A DNA stretch of 64,000 nt from Lysobacter sp. FW306-1B-D06B (lineage in GTDB: Bacteria; Pseudomonadota; Gammaproteobacteria; Xanthomonadales; Xanthomonadaceae). The stretch lies in contig NZ_CP151802.1 in NCBI RefSeq assembly GCF_038446665.1, positions 1,054,001-1,118,000 on the forward strand. Direction: 5' to 3'. Every line of letters starts with the position of its first letter. The stretch's first letter is position 1. Below the pieces are notes generated by a model. It saw only the letters and a program-made list of their open reading frames with translations. It was not told the DNA's origin and searched no databases. Shown here one piece after another: positions 53,487-63,891 of the stretch. A program made the translations under genes and the position numbers.

Positions 53487-54392
53487 GTGAGCACCCCCTA
53501 CGAGACTCTTGGGGTCGCCCCAACTGCGTCTCTTGACGAGATCAAGAAGGCTTACCGGAGGTTGGCGCGGAAGCTACATCCAGATCTCAATCCAGGAGAC
53601 AAGGCGGCAGAAGCACGGTTCAAGGACGTTGCCAGTGCCTATCGGTTACTGAACGACCCTGAGACACGGAAGCGCTACGACGCTGGCGAGATCGACGAAG
53701 CCGGCACCGAGCGACCGCAACGCCAGTACTACCGCGATTTTGCGGAAACGGGACAAGCGCACTCCTACGCCAGTGGCGCCGGGTATGCAGACTTCTTCGA
53801 TGCGGACGATCCATTCGCTGAGCTGTTGCGTCGTAGCTCTGGAGCGAGAGCGAACCGTCGGGGGCAGGATCTGCACTACCGATTGCCTATTCGTTTCGAC
53901 GAATCCATCACTGGAGCGGAGAAGCGAATAACGCTGCCAACTGGCGGCACCCTCAATGTCACGATACCCGCCGGAGTCGTGGAAGGACAGACTCTGCGGT
54001 TGCGCGGAAAAGGCGCGCCAGGTGCCGGCGATGGCAAACCTGGTGACGCGCTGATCGAGTTGGAGGTCAGCCCTGATCCGCGATTCACCCGTGAAGGAGA
54101 TGACCTGACGTTGGACCTCCCGATCTCGCTGGCGGAGGCCGTGTTGGGCGGCAAGGTCAATGCGCCGACGCCCACAGGCGACGTGAGCCTTACTGTGCCT
54201 GCGGGCTCCGATAGCAACACGACGCTGCGCCTAAAAGCGAAAGGCGCGCCTCGGCGCGGTGGAGGGCGGGGCGATCAGCTCGTGAAATTGCGGATCGTAC
54301 TTTCGAAGCCCGCTGACGCAGCGCTCAGGGACTTCGTCTCGAACTGGGCAAATGCAGACTCATTCGATCCCAGGGAGGGCAACAGATCATGA
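53487..54392 (+). CDS. CbpA/DnaJ-like co-chaperone
   Basis: A 301-residue J-domain protein. The J domain (1-70) has the HPD triad at 31-33 (RKLHPDLNPG). A Gly/Arg-containing linker follows, then two beta-rich client-binding domains (about 130-285: LHYRLPIRFDESITGAEKRI; KGAPGAGDGKPGDALIELEV; VNAPTPTGDVSLTVPAGS). There is no zinc finger, so it is a type II (CbpA-like) protein. GTG start with TGGAGG 7 bases upstream. Low third-position GC shows it is foreign to the core. The next gene, a CbpM-like modulator, overlaps it by 4 bases. Confidence 0.93.
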   Translation: MSTPYETLGVAPTASLDEIKKAYRRLARKLHPDLNPGDKAAEARFKDVASAYRLLNDPETRKRYDAGEIDEAGTERPQRQYYRDFAETGQAHSYASGAGYADFFDADDPFAELLRRSSGARANRRGQDLHYRLPIRFDESITGAEKRITLPTGGTLNVTIPAGVVEGQTLRLRGKGAPGAGDGKPGDALIELEVSPDPRFTREGDDLTLDLPISLAEAVLGGKVNAPTPTGDVSLTVPAGSDSNTTLRLKAKGAPRRGGGRGDQLVKLRIVLSKPADAALRDFVSNWANADSFDPREGNRS

Positions 54393-54700
54393 CCATCAGC
54401 CTTGAAGAGTTCCTGTTTGCGACGGGTATCGCGGCGCCAACGTTGGACCGCTGGATCGACAATCAATGGATCAGCCCAGTAACCACTCCGCGTGGCATGC
54501 AGTTCGAGTCAGTCGACCTAGCCAGGGCCACGTTTGTGCGCGAGTTGATCCAGGACCTCGGCGTGAATGAGCAAGGGGTCGATCTGGTGCTGGACCTGGT
54601 TGACCAGATCCACGGTCTTCGGTCCGTGCTGCTTTCGATCCGCCGCGAGGCCGTCTTTACGAACCGATCTCGCTTGGAGCTACCCGGCCCTACCTCCTGA
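54389..54700 (+). CDS. CbpM-like chaperone modulator
   Basis: A 103-residue protein with a MerR-like helix-turn-helix (FLFATGIAAPTLDRWIDNQW) and LARATFVRELIQDLGVNEQG, matching CbpM/MerR_2-type modulators that bind the J domain of CbpA. Its ATG overlaps the stop of the DnaJ-like gene as ATGA, which supports joint action. Lower GC than core genes. Confidence 0.85.
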   Translation: MTISLEEFLFATGIAAPTLDRWIDNQWISPVTTPRGMQFESVDLARATFVRELIQDLGVNEQGVDLVLDLVDQIHGLRSVLLSIRREAVFTNRSRLELPGPTS

Positions 54701-54886
54701 CCGCGCGGGGGTGGCGAAACAATATTCCGCGGCAATCGATAATTACCTTTGTAAAGCAGCTCGCTTAACGGCCCAATGTCGTCCGCCATGCCTTCTAGCA
54801 CCTGTTCACTATCGCGGACCAGAAGACCTTGCGCATTCTGCGGCCGTTTCTACATCCGGATACGGAAAAGCGCATGATCGGTAGCT

Positions 54887-54903
54887 GGATAAGACTCTTA
54901 TCC
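54887..54903. promoter_or_regulatory. 17-bp palindrome upstream of clpB
   Basis: GGATAAG-ACT-CTTATCC, a perfect 7-bp dyad with a 3-base centre, 70 bases before the clpB start. Possible operator or transcription hairpin. No sigma-32 promoter is clear. Confidence 0.5.
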
Positions 54904-54973
54904 AAGCGCTCGTATGGAAGGTGATCGGAGCGCACGAGTAGTGAACTCGCGCTTCGTAAGGTGGAGTGTGCCG

Positions 54974-57559
54974 ATGCGAATGGAAAAGCTCACATCACGC
55001 TTCCAGCAGGCACTGCAGGATGCGCAATCGCTGGCGCTCGGCCGCGACAACAGCGTCATCGAACCCTCGCACCTGATGGCCGCGCTGCTCGATCAGAGCG
55101 GCGGCAGCACGCGCCCGTTGCTGGCGCAGGCCGGCGTGAACGTGCCGCTGCTGCGCGAACGCCTCGGCGAAGCGCTCGAGAAACTGCCCAAAGTCACCGG
55201 GCAGGACGGGCAGATCAGCGTCGGCAACGACCTGGCGCGACTGCTCAATGTCACCGACAAGCTGGCCCAGCAGCGCGGCGATGCCTTCATCGCCAGCGAG
55301 CTGTTCGTGCTGGCCGCGCTGGACGACGGCGGCGAGGTCGGCCGCGCGTTGAAGGCGGCCGGCGCCAGCAAGGACAAACTCGAAGCGGCCATCGCCAAGG
55401 TCCGCGGAGGCGAAAGCGTGCAATCGGAAAACGCCGAAGACCAGCGCCAGGCGCTGGAGAAATACACCATCGACCTCACCGCGCGCGCGGAGAACGGCAA
55501 GCTCGATCCGGTCATCGGTCGCGATGAGGAGATCCGCCGCACCATCCAGGTCCTGCAGCGACGCACCAAGAACAACCCGGTGCTGATCGGCGAGCCCGGC
55601 GTGGGCAAGACCGCGATCGTCGAAGGTCTCGCGCAGCGCATCATCAACGGCGAAGTGCCCGAAGGTCTGCGCGGCAAGCGCGTGCTTTCGCTCGACATGG
55701 GCGCGCTGATCGCCGGCGCGAAGTTCCGCGGCGAGTTCGAGGAGCGCCTGAAAGCCGTGCTCAACGACCTGGCCAAGAGCGAAGGCCAGGTCATCCTGTT
55801 CATCGACGAACTGCACACGATGGTCGGCGCCGGCAAGGCCGAAGGCGCGATGGACGCGGGCAACATGCTCAAGCCCGCGCTCGCTCGCGGCGAGTTGCAC
55901 TGCATCGGCGCGACGACGCTGGACGAGTACCGCCAGTACATCGAGAAGGACGCCGCGCTGGAACGCCGCTTCCAGAAGGTGTTCGTCGGCGAGCCGAGCG
56001 TGGAGGACACCATTGCCATCCTGCGCGGTCTGAAGGAAAAGTACGCCGTGCACCATGGCGTGGAGATCACCGATCCGGCGATCGTCGCCGCCGCGACGCT
56101 TTCGAACCGCTACATCAGCGACCGGCAGCTGCCCGACAAGGCCATCGACCTGATGGACGAAGCGGCCTCGCGAATCCGCATGGAGATCGACTCCAAGCCG
56201 GAGGAACTCGATCGCAAGGAACGCCGCCTGATCCAGCTCAAGATCCAGCGCGAGGCGTTGAAGAAGGAGAAGGACGCCGAATCGAAGCAGCGTCTTGCCG
56301 ATCTCGAGGAAGAGATCGCACGTCTGGAACGCGAGTTCAACGACCTGGAAGAAGTGTGGAAGGCCGAGAAGGCCACGCTGCAGGGCGCCACGAAGATCAA
56401 GGAGCAGATCGAACAGGCCAAGCTAGATCTGGAAAGCGCGCAGCGTCGCCAGGATTTCGCGAAGATGAGCGAGATCCAGTACGGCACGCTGCCGGAACTG
56501 GACAAGCAGCTCAAGGCCGCGCAGGAAGCCGAAACCAAGGGCTTCACGCTGTTGCAGGACAAGGTCACGGCGGAGGAGATCGCCGAAGTCGTCGCGCGCT
56601 GGACGGGCATTCCGGTCAGCAAGATGCTCGAAGGCGAGCGCGAGAAACTGCTGCGCATGGAAGACCAGCTGCACGCGCGCGTGGTCGGGCAGGAAGAGGC
56701 GATCAAGGTCGTGTCCGATGCGGTGCGTCGTTCGCGCGCGGGATTGTCCGATCCGAACCGGCCGTCGGGCTCGTTCCTGTTCCTCGGTCCCACGGGCGTG
56801 GGCAAGACCGAACTGTGCAAGGCGCTGGCGGAATTCCTGTTCGATTCGTCCGATGCGATGGTGCGCATCGACATGAGCGAGTTCATGGAGAAGCATTCCG
56901 TGAGCCGTCTGGTCGGCGCGCCTCCGGGCTATGTCGGCTACGAAGAGGGCGGCTACCTGACCGAAGCGGTGCGTCGTCGCCCGTACAGCGTGATCCTGCT
57001 GGACGAAGTCGAGAAGGCGCATCCTGACGTGTTCAACATCCTGTTGCAGGTGCTCGACGACGGTCGCCTGACGGACGGGCAAGGCCGCACGGTCGACTTC
57101 CGCAACACGGTGATCGTGATGACTTCCAACCTGGGCTCGCATCAGATCCAGGAGTTGGCCGGCGACGATTCACCGCAGGCGTACATGCAGATGAAGGCAG
57201 CGGTGATGGGCGTGGTGCAGGCGCATTTCCGTCCGGAGTTCATCAACCGGCTCGACGACATCGTGGTCTTCCATCCGCTAGACAAGCAGCAGATCCGCCA
57301 GATCGCGCGCTTCCAGATCCGCGGGCTGGAGAAGCGCTTGGCTGATCGTCAGCTCACGTTGGACCTAGACGAGTCGGCATTGACGCTGCTCAGCGATGTT
57401 GGTTTCGATCCGGTATATGGTGCGCGCCCACTCAAGCGCGCGATCCAGCAGCAGCTGGAGAACCCGCTAGCTCAGAAGATCCTGTCAGGCGAGTTCAATC
57501 CTGGTGATACGGTGCGCGTGCACGCGGACGACGGGCATTTGAGTTTCGCTAAGAAATAG
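54974..57559 (+). CDS. clpB: ClpB disaggregase, codon-mosaic
   Basis: An 861-residue Hsp100 protein that works with DnaK to dissolve aggregates. It has the N-terminal Clp repeat domain (1-145), AAA1 with Walker A GEPGVGKT at 206-213, a middle coiled-coil domain (about 400-530, [20 protein letters not shown]), AAA2 with Walker A GPTGVGKT near 605 and the ClpB C-terminal domain. GGAG is 8 bases before the ATG. Most of the gene has strongly GC-rich third positions, but the first 18 codons and the region after about 57340 use rarer codons (CTA, GTA, TCA), like the neighbouring island genes. It is probably a second copy in this genome. Confidence 0.96.
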   Translation: MRMEKLTSRFQQALQDAQSLALGRDNSVIEPSHLMAALLDQSGGSTRPLLAQAGVNVPLLRERLGEALEKLPKVTGQDGQISVGNDLARLLNVTDKLAQQRGDAFIASELFVLAALDDGGEVGRALKAAGASKDKLEAAIAKVRGGESVQSENAEDQRQALEKYTIDLTARAENGKLDPVIGRDEEIRRTIQVLQRRTKNNPVLIGEPGVGKTAIVEGLAQRIINGEVPEGLRGKRVLSLDMGALIAGAKFRGEFEERLKAVLNDLAKSEGQVILFIDELHTMVGAGKAEGAMDAGNMLKPALARGELHCIGATTLDEYRQYIEKDAALERRFQKVFVGEPSVEDTIAILRGLKEKYAVHHGVEITDPAIVAAATLSNRYISDRQLPDKAIDLMDEAASRIRMEIDSKPEELDRKERRLIQLKIQREALKKEKDAESKQRLADLEEEIARLEREFNDLEEVWKAEKATLQGATKIKEQIEQAKLDLESAQRRQDFAKMSEIQYGTLPELDKQLKAAQEAETKGFTLLQDKVTAEEIAEVVARWTGIPVSKMLEGEREKLLRMEDQLHARVVGQEEAIKVVSDAVRRSRAGLSDPNRPSGSFLFLGPTGVGKTELCKALAEFLFDSSDAMVRIDMSEFMEKHSVSRLVGAPPGYVGYEEGGYLTEAVRRRPYSVILLDEVEKAHPDVFNILLQVLDDGRLTDGQGRTVDFRNTVIVMTSNLGSHQIQELAGDDSPQAYMQMKAAVMGVVQAHFRPEFINRLDDIVVFHPLDKQQIRQIARFQIRGLEKRLADRQLTLDLDESALTLLSDVGFDPVYGARPLKRAIQQQLENPLAQKILSGEFNPGDTVRVHADDGHLSFAKK

Positions 57560-57664
57560 ACCGAGCCACACGGCCTTAGACATCAGATTCTTTAGATGAC
57601 GGTCTGCCAGGAAGAGGGAGAACACTAAGCGTTCGCAGCAGCTCGACGTCTAAAGGTGACCAAG

Positions 57665-59575
57665 ATGAGCAAGATCATTGGTATCGATCTAGGTACAACG
57701 AACTCCTGCGTAGCGCTGATGGAGGGGGGCAAGGCGAAAGTCATCGAGAACGCCGAGGGCGATCGCACTACGCCTTCCATCGTCGCCTACAGCCGGGACG
57801 GCGAGGTGCTGGTGGGTGCCCCGGCCAAGCGCCAAGCCGTCACCAATCCGAAGAACACCTTCTTCGCCGTCAAGCGCCTCATCGGCCGCAAGTTCACCGA
57901 CGCCGAAGTGCAGAAGGACATCGGCCTGGTGCCGTACAAGATCACCTCGCACGACAACGGCGATGCGTGGGTCGAGACGGCCGAAGGCAAGAAGATGGCC
58001 CCGCAGCAGATCTCGGCCGAAGTGCTGGCCAAGATGAAGAAGACCGCCGAAGCGTATCTCGGCGAGACCGTCACCGAGGCGGTCATCACCGTGCCGGCGT
58101 ACTTCAACGACAGCCAGCGCCAGGCGACCAAGGACGCCGGCAAGATCGCCGGCCTGGACGTCAAGCGCATCATCAACGAGCCCACCGCGGCCGCGCTGGC
58201 CTACGGCATGGACAAGAAGGGCGGCGACCGCAAGATCGCGGTCTACGACCTGGGCGGCGGCACGTTCGACGTGTCGATCATCGAGATCGCCTCCGTCGAC
58301 GGCGAAATGCAGGTCGAAGTGCTGTCCACCAACGGCGACACGTTCCTGGGCGGCGAAGACTTCGACAAGCGCGTCATCGACTATTTGGTCGAGGAGTTCC
58401 AGAAGGACCAGGGCATCGACCTGCGCAAGGATCCGCTGGCCCTGCAGCGCCTGAAGGACGCCGCCGAGCGCGCCAAGATCGAACTGTCCAGCGCGCAGCA
58501 GACCGAAGTGAACCTGCCGTACGTGACGGCCGACGCCTCGGGCCCGAAGCACCTGAACATCAAGCTCACCCGCGCCAAGCTCGAGGCGCTGGTGGACGAC
58601 CTGGTCAAGCGCACGATCGAACCGTGCCGCATCGCGCTGAACGACGCCGGCTTGCGGGCCAGCGTGATCGGTGACGTGATCCTGGTCGGCGGCCAGACCC
58701 GCATGCCGAAGGTGCAGCAGGCGGTGGCCGAGTTCTTCGGCAAGGAGCCGCGCAAGGACGTCAATCCTGACGAGGCCGTGGCGCTGGGCGCCGCGATCCA
58801 GGGCGGCGTGCTGGCCGGCGACGTCAAGGACGTGCTGCTGCTCGATGTGACCCCGCTGTCGCTGGGCATTGAAACTCAAGGTGGGGTGATGACCAAGATC
58901 ATCGAGAAAAACACGACCATCCCGGCCAAAGCCTCGCAGACCTTCAGCACTGCCGAGGACAACCAGTCCGCGGTGACCGTGCACGTGCTGCAGGGTGAGC
59001 GCGAGCAGGCCCGCTACAACAAGTCGCTGGCCCGCTTCGACCTGACCGGCATCGAGCCGGCGCCGCGGGGAATGCCGCAGGTCGAGGTGTCCTTCGACAT
59101 CGACGCCAACGGCATCCTGCACGTGTCGGCCAAGGACAAGAAGACCAACAAGGAGCAGAAGGTCGAGATCAAGGCCGGTTCGGGCCTGTCCGAGGACGAG
59201 ATCGCCAAGATGGTTGCCGACGCCGAGATTCATCGCGAAGAAGACCATAAGTTCCAGGAGCTCGTAACTGCCAGGAATCAGGCAGATGCGCTGATCTATA
59301 CCGTTCGCAACGCCATCAAGGAACAAGGTAGCAAGGTCGGCGGCAACGTAATTGGCGAGGTTGAGGCTGCGCTAGCCGAAGCGGAGACGGCGATGAAGGG
59401 TGATGACAAGGCACAAATCGAGGCAAAGTCCAAGGGCCTGGAACGGGCCGCTCAGTCCCTGCTCGCTGCGGCTACCGCGAGTGAACAAACGGCCGGCACC
59501 GGCGATTCCAGAACTCCACACGAAGCTCCGGATGTCGTCGATGCCGAATTCACGGAGGTAGACGACAAGAAGTAG
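57665..59575 (+). CDS. dnaK: DnaK (Hsp70), codon-mosaic and without grpE
   Basis: A 636-residue Hsp70. The ATPase domain begins [20 protein letters not shown], with [29 protein letters not shown] and [14 protein letters not shown]. The substrate-binding domain starts near 390 ([20 protein letters not shown]), and the C-terminal tail ends [14 protein letters not shown]. Start ATG after AAGGTG. The first roughly 40 codons and the region after about 59210 have low third-position GC, while the centre is nearly all GC-ending. No grpE or dnaJ of the classical operon adjoins it, so it is likely an extra copy that has recombined with the resident dnaK. Confidence 0.96.
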   Translation: MSKIIGIDLGTTNSCVALMEGGKAKVIENAEGDRTTPSIVAYSRDGEVLVGAPAKRQAVTNPKNTFFAVKRLIGRKFTDAEVQKDIGLVPYKITSHDNGDAWVETAEGKKMAPQQISAEVLAKMKKTAEAYLGETVTEAVITVPAYFNDSQRQATKDAGKIAGLDVKRIINEPTAAALAYGMDKKGGDRKIAVYDLGGGTFDVSIIEIASVDGEMQVEVLSTNGDTFLGGEDFDKRVIDYLVEEFQKDQGIDLRKDPLALQRLKDAAERAKIELSSAQQTEVNLPYVTADASGPKHLNIKLTRAKLEALVDDLVKRTIEPCRIALNDAGLRASVIGDVILVGGQTRMPKVQQAVAEFFGKEPRKDVNPDEAVALGAAIQGGVLAGDVKDVLLLDVTPLSLGIETQGGVMTKIIEKNTTIPAKASQTFSTAEDNQSAVTVHVLQGEREQARYNKSLARFDLTGIEPAPRGMPQVEVSFDIDANGILHVSAKDKKTNKEQKVEIKAGSGLSEDEIAKMVADAEIHREEDHKFQELVTARNQADALIYTVRNAIKEQGSKVGGNVIGEVEAALAEAETAMKGDDKAQIEAKSKGLERAAQSLLAAATASEQTAGTGDSRTPHEAPDVVDAEFTEVDDKK

Positions 59576-59645
59576 CTGGGCAGTACGGGTCTCACCGCAC
59601 GTGTTCCGCATGGAATGAGCTGGCAGATGCGAGAAGGATTGATGT

Positions 59646-61169
59646 ATGAGCCCACCACGCCACCTAGCTGGCAGTCGATCGAGACGCGGTTCCGTCGCCA
59701 TGCGTGTGCGCCCATCCGCCGTCTCCACGAGGTTCGAAATGCTCGCTCGAGAACTCGAGCAGCAGATCGCTGCCGGGGTGCTGCGACCGGGGGATCGCTT
59801 GCCATCCGTGCGCCAGACCTGTGCTAGTCGTGGCTTGAGCCCGAGCACGGTGTTCCAGGCCTACTATCTGCTCGAGTCCCGCGGTCTTGTCCGCTCCGTA
59901 CCACGCTCGGGGTACTTCGTCGCCGCACGCCCCGGCGGCGTGCCGCTCCCCGAGCCGCAAACCTCGGAGCCCCAGTTCGGATCGCAGCCCGTCGAAGTCA
60001 ACGACCTGATCTACGCCTGTCTCGGCACGGCGCGTGCTCGCGACATCGTGCCGTTAGGTTCTGCGTTTCCGAGCCCGGACTTGTTTCCACTCGATCGACT
60101 GCGTCGTGCGCTGATATCGAGCACACGACGTCTCAAACCCTGGAACATGGTCGATGATCTGCCGCCGGGCAACTTGCGACTTAAGCGCGAGATTGCCAAG
60201 CGCTACTTGTGTCAGGGGTTTGCCGTGACCATTGACGAGATCGTGCTGACCCACGGTGCGATGGAGGCGCTGAACCTTTGCCTCAACGCGGTGGCGCGGC
60301 CGGGTGATGCAGTGGTGGTAGAGTCCCCGACCTTCTACATGGCGCTGCAGGCGCTGCAGCGCCTGGGTCTGCGCGCCATCGAGGTGCCGACACATGTGCG
60401 CGAGGGCATCGATCTCGGACGCCTGTCTCAGGTGATCGAACTCTATCGCCCGAAGGCCTGCTGGCTTATGACGACCTTCCAGAACCCGCTCGGCAGCCTG
60501 ATGCCCGAGGCGAAGAAGCGCGACCTTGTCGAACTGCTTGCCCGCCACGACGTGCCGCTGATCGAAGACGACGTGTACGCCGAACTCTACGAAGGCAAGG
60601 CGGCGCCGCTGCCAGCCAAGGCTTACGATCGCCGTGGTCTGGTGCTGCACTGCTCGTCGTTCTCGAAGTGCCTGGCGCCGGGCTACCGCGTCGGCTGGGC
60701 CGCGCCCGGCCGGCTGGCGGGCGAAGTCGAACGGCTGAAGCTGATGACGAGCTTGTCTGGGTCGATCCCGGTGCAGGCGGCACTGGCCGAATACCTGCAG
60801 GAGGGCGGCTACGACCGCCATCTGGGCAGCTTGCGCTCGTCTCTGCAGGCGCAGCGCAACAGCCTGTTCGATGCCGTGACCCGGCACTTCCCGGACGGAA
60901 CGCGGGTAGTTCGGCCGGCCGGCGGGTACTTCGTCTGGGTCGAACTGCCTGTGGGGGTCGACGCGCTGGCATTGCATCGTACCGCGCTGGCACACCGCAT
61001 CAGCCTGGCTCCGGGGCCGATGTTCTCGGCGAGGGCGGAGTTCCGGCACCACATCCGTCTGACCTGTGCCCAGCAATGGGACGGGACGCTCGAACGCGCA
61101 ACGCGCACGTTGGCGCGGCTGGTCGACGACGCACCACGCGAAGGCGACCATACGCCACCGACGATCTGA
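59646..61169 (+). CDS. MocR-type GntR regulator with aminotransferase domain
   Basis: A 507-residue protein with an N-terminal GntR winged helix (about 28-95: ARELEQQIAAGVLRPGDRLP, SVRQTCASRGLSPSTVFQAY) joined to a fold-type I aminotransferase domain. The PLP lysine is in HCSSFSKCLAPGYRVGW. MocR proteins sense PLP or amines and regulate nearby genes; here the target may be the adjacent GGDEF-EAL gene or the chaperones. AAGGA lies 8 bases before the ATG at 59646; ATG at 59700 is a less likely alternative. It is 70 bases after dnaK. Confidence 0.9.
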   Translation: MSPPRHLAGSRSRRGSVAMRVRPSAVSTRFEMLARELEQQIAAGVLRPGDRLPSVRQTCASRGLSPSTVFQAYYLLESRGLVRSVPRSGYFVAARPGGVPLPEPQTSEPQFGSQPVEVNDLIYACLGTARARDIVPLGSAFPSPDLFPLDRLRRALISSTRRLKPWNMVDDLPPGNLRLKREIAKRYLCQGFAVTIDEIVLTHGAMEALNLCLNAVARPGDAVVVESPTFYMALQALQRLGLRAIEVPTHVREGIDLGRLSQVIELYRPKACWLMTTFQNPLGSLMPEAKKRDLVELLARHDVPLIEDDVYAELYEGKAAPLPAKAYDRRGLVLHCSSFSKCLAPGYRVGWAAPGRLAGEVERLKLMTSLSGSIPVQAALAEYLQEGGYDRHLGSLRSSLQAQRNSLFDAVTRHFPDGTRVVRPAGGYFVWVELPVGVDALALHRTALAHRISLAPGPMFSARAEFRHHIRLTCAQQWDGTLERATRTLARLVDDAPREGDHTPPTI

Positions 61170-61257
61170 TCCGATCGCCCAGGCCCGCAACTGCTCACCC
61201 CGCCGGGGCAGGCTGACTGTCAGATTCGGGTATGTCGAAACCCAGGTTGTCCCGCGC

Positions 61258-63891
61258 ATGCCGAAAATCGATTCCGTGCCGAAGCTGGTAGCGGCCAGTT
61301 CCGCCGCACCGGGCCCAGATATGGCGCTGCATGAAGTGCTGGACCGGCTGGGGCCATCCATTTTTGCCGGTCTGCTGGACACCGACGGCGTGCTGCGCTA
61401 CGCCAACCAAGCGGCGCTGCGGGCCATCGGCAGCACGCCGGAGGAAGTACTCGGCCGGCACTTCGACACCACCCCCTGGTGGCAAGCCTGCGAGTTGTCG
61501 AAGCGGCGGCTGCAGCAGGCACTGGCCAGTGCATTGCGCGGCGAAGTCTCGCGATTCGACGTGCGTGTGGCCTCAAGCAGCGGCGCCACCCTGGCCATGG
61601 ACTTCTCGCTGCTGCCCCTTTATGGCGCTGACGGTCGGGTGGTCTGGCTGATCCCCTCCGCGCGCGACGTGAGCGAACGGGAAGAGGCGCAGCACCAGTT
61701 GCTGCTGACCCGTCATGCCGTGGAGCAGGCCAATGACGCGCTGTTGGAGGTCGGTCCCGACGGCGCCTTTCGCAACGCCAACGCAGCGGCCTGCAGGTTG
61801 CTGGGTCTAGAGCGCGAACAACTGCTGCGGCTGCGTGTGCCCGACATCGACACCGGGGTCGACGAGACGCATTGGCCGCGGCGCTGGCATGAAATGTGGG
61901 AGCGCGGTTCCTTGCGCTTCGAGACCAATATTCGCCATCACGATGGCCATGAGATACCGGTCGATGTCTCCGTCAGCCTGGTGACCAGTGCCGATGAGAC
62001 TATCGCCCATCTCTGCGTCGACGACCTGCGCGAGCGTCGCGCCGCCGAACAGCGCATCCGGAAACTGCAGCAGTTCGACGAACTGACGGGCTTGCCGAAC
62101 CGGCATCTGCTCATCGAGCGTCTGGACGCGACCTTGCAGACCAGCACCGAAACTGCGGTTCTGGTGCTTGACATCGACCGCTTCAAGCGAATCAACGACG
62201 GCCTGGGCCACAAAATCGGCGACGCAGTGCTGCGCGAAGTGGCACAACGCATCGCCGCGACCGTGCACAGCGTCGTTCTGATTGCACGCCGCAGCGGCGA
62301 CGAGTTCGTGATCGTGATGTCGGCCTCGTCGGTGACGGCGCTGAACGCGGCGCAGGCACTGCTCGAGACAATTTCTCGACCGATGACGATCGAGGGGCAC
62401 GAACTCCAACTCACCTGCCGCATCGGCATCGCCATGGCGCCTGCCGACGGCGACCGTCCCGACACTCTGCTGCGCAGCGCCAACGCCGCGCTGCGCCACG
62501 CCAAGCTGCTAGGCCTCAACCAAGTCAGCGTCTTTGCCGGCGCGCCACATGACGACGACCCCGAACGGCTAGCGCTGGAGACCGCGCTTCGCCAGGCGCT
62601 GCGCGACGAGCAGTTCGAGCTGCACTACGAGCCGCAGGTGGACCTGGTGCATGGCCGCATCGTCGGCGTCGAGGCATTGCTGCGTTGGCAGCACCCGACG
62701 CTGGGCCGCATTGCGCCGGATCGCTTCATCCCGATCGCCGAGGAGACTGGCCTGATCGTCCCCATCGGCGACTGGGTACTGCGCCGCGCCGTCGAGCAGG
62801 CCGCGAGCTGGCAGCGCGCAGGGCTGCCGCCACTGCGCATGGCGGTCAACCTGTCGCCGCGCCAGTTGCTGCAGCCGGACCTGGCCCACCGCGTCGAACG
62901 CCTGCTCGCCGCGACTGGCCTCGACCCGCGGCTGTTCGGTGTCGAAGTCACCGAGAGCATGATGATCGCCAACATCGATCAGGCGGTGCAACATCTCAGC
63001 GCGCTGCGCGCGCTCGGCGTCGAGGTCTCGCTCGACGACTTCGGCACCGGCTATTCGAGCCTGGGCTACCTGCGCCGGCTGCCGGTGGACGTGATCAAGA
63101 TCGCCCGCTCGCTGGTGCCCGACGTTGCCGCGCCGGCGGAAGATTTGTCCATCACGCGCGCCATTATCACGATGGCGCACCAGCTGCAGATGACGGTGCT
63201 TGCCGAAGGCGTCGAAAGCGAAGGCCAGGCGGCGCTGCTGGCCGCCAACCGATGCGACCGCATCCAGGGCTACTGGTTCAGCGCCGCACTGCCGGGGGCT
63301 GCGGTCGAAGCGATGCTGCGCGACGGTCGGAAAATCGACCCGGCGCTGCTGGCCGGGCATTCGCCGCAGCGCACCGTTCTGCTGGTTGACGACGAGGAGA
63401 GGATCCGCGCGCAGGACCAGTTGCTGCAGTCCGAACGGCTGGCGTCGATCCAGCAGCTCGCCGCTGGCGTTGCGCATGAGATCAACAATCCAATCGGCTA
63501 TGTATTCTCGAACCTCGGTACGCTGGAGACCTATCTCGAGCGCCTGTTCGAGATGCTCGACGCGTACGAGCGGGCCGAACCGGCGCTGGCCGACGGCGCC
63601 ATCGCGGCCGGGCTCGCCGCATTGCGTGCACGGTTCGAACTCGACTACCTGAAGCAGGACATCCCGATGCTGATCGGCGAGTCCAAGGAAGGTCTTTCGC
63701 GCGTGCACAGTATCGTCCAGGACCTGAAGGACTTCTCGCGCGTCGACACACAGCAAGAGTGGGTCTTGGCCTCGCTGCACCAGGGGATGAAGTCGACGCT
63801 AAACATATTCACCAACGAGATCGAATACTGCGCCGACGTGCGCCGCGAGTACGGTACCTTGCCCGACATCCCGCAGGAGGCTTCCACATGA
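61258..63891 (+). CDS. PAS-PAS-GGDEF-EAL protein with truncated receiver and HisKA domains
   Basis: An 877-residue signalling protein. Two PAS domains (about 25-145 and 150-265) precede a GGDEF domain whose active site reads SGDEF at 346-350, and an EAL domain with EAL at 472-474 and the DDFGTGYSSLGYLRRLPVD block. c-di-GMP hydrolysis is likely; synthesis may be retained or allosteric. The C-terminus is abnormal. A receiver begins VLLVDDEERI (acidic pair at 711-712) but jumps directly to a HisKA domain (SERLASIQQLAAGVAHEINN, His740). The ATPase domain is missing: after ADVRREYGTLPDI the protein ends PQEAST. It overlaps the next response regulator by ATGA. Confidence 0.85.
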   Translation: MPKIDSVPKLVAASSAAPGPDMALHEVLDRLGPSIFAGLLDTDGVLRYANQAALRAIGSTPEEVLGRHFDTTPWWQACELSKRRLQQALASALRGEVSRFDVRVASSSGATLAMDFSLLPLYGADGRVVWLIPSARDVSEREEAQHQLLLTRHAVEQANDALLEVGPDGAFRNANAAACRLLGLEREQLLRLRVPDIDTGVDETHWPRRWHEMWERGSLRFETNIRHHDGHEIPVDVSVSLVTSADETIAHLCVDDLRERRAAEQRIRKLQQFDELTGLPNRHLLIERLDATLQTSTETAVLVLDIDRFKRINDGLGHKIGDAVLREVAQRIAATVHSVVLIARRSGDEFVIVMSASSVTALNAAQALLETISRPMTIEGHELQLTCRIGIAMAPADGDRPDTLLRSANAALRHAKLLGLNQVSVFAGAPHDDDPERLALETALRQALRDEQFELHYEPQVDLVHGRIVGVEALLRWQHPTLGRIAPDRFIPIAEETGLIVPIGDWVLRRAVEQAASWQRAGLPPLRMAVNLSPRQLLQPDLAHRVERLLAATGLDPRLFGVEVTESMMIANIDQAVQHLSALRALGVEVSLDDFGTGYSSLGYLRRLPVDVIKIARSLVPDVAAPAEDLSITRAIITMAHQLQMTVLAEGVESEGQAALLAANRCDRIQGYWFSAALPGAAVEAMLRDGRKIDPALLAGHSPQRTVLLVDDEERIRAQDQLLQSERLASIQQLAAGVAHEINNPIGYVFSNLGTLETYLERLFEMLDAYERAEPALADGAIAAGLAALRARFELDYLKQDIPMLIGESKEGLSRVHSIVQDLKDFSRVDTQQEWVLASLHQGMKSTLNIFTNEIEYCADVRREYGTLPDIPQEAST

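Noticed and set aside
33454..59575. A classical transmissible locus of heat resistance
   Set aside because: ClpK/ClpG, FtsH, YfdX, HdeD and DegP, which define that locus, are not seen.
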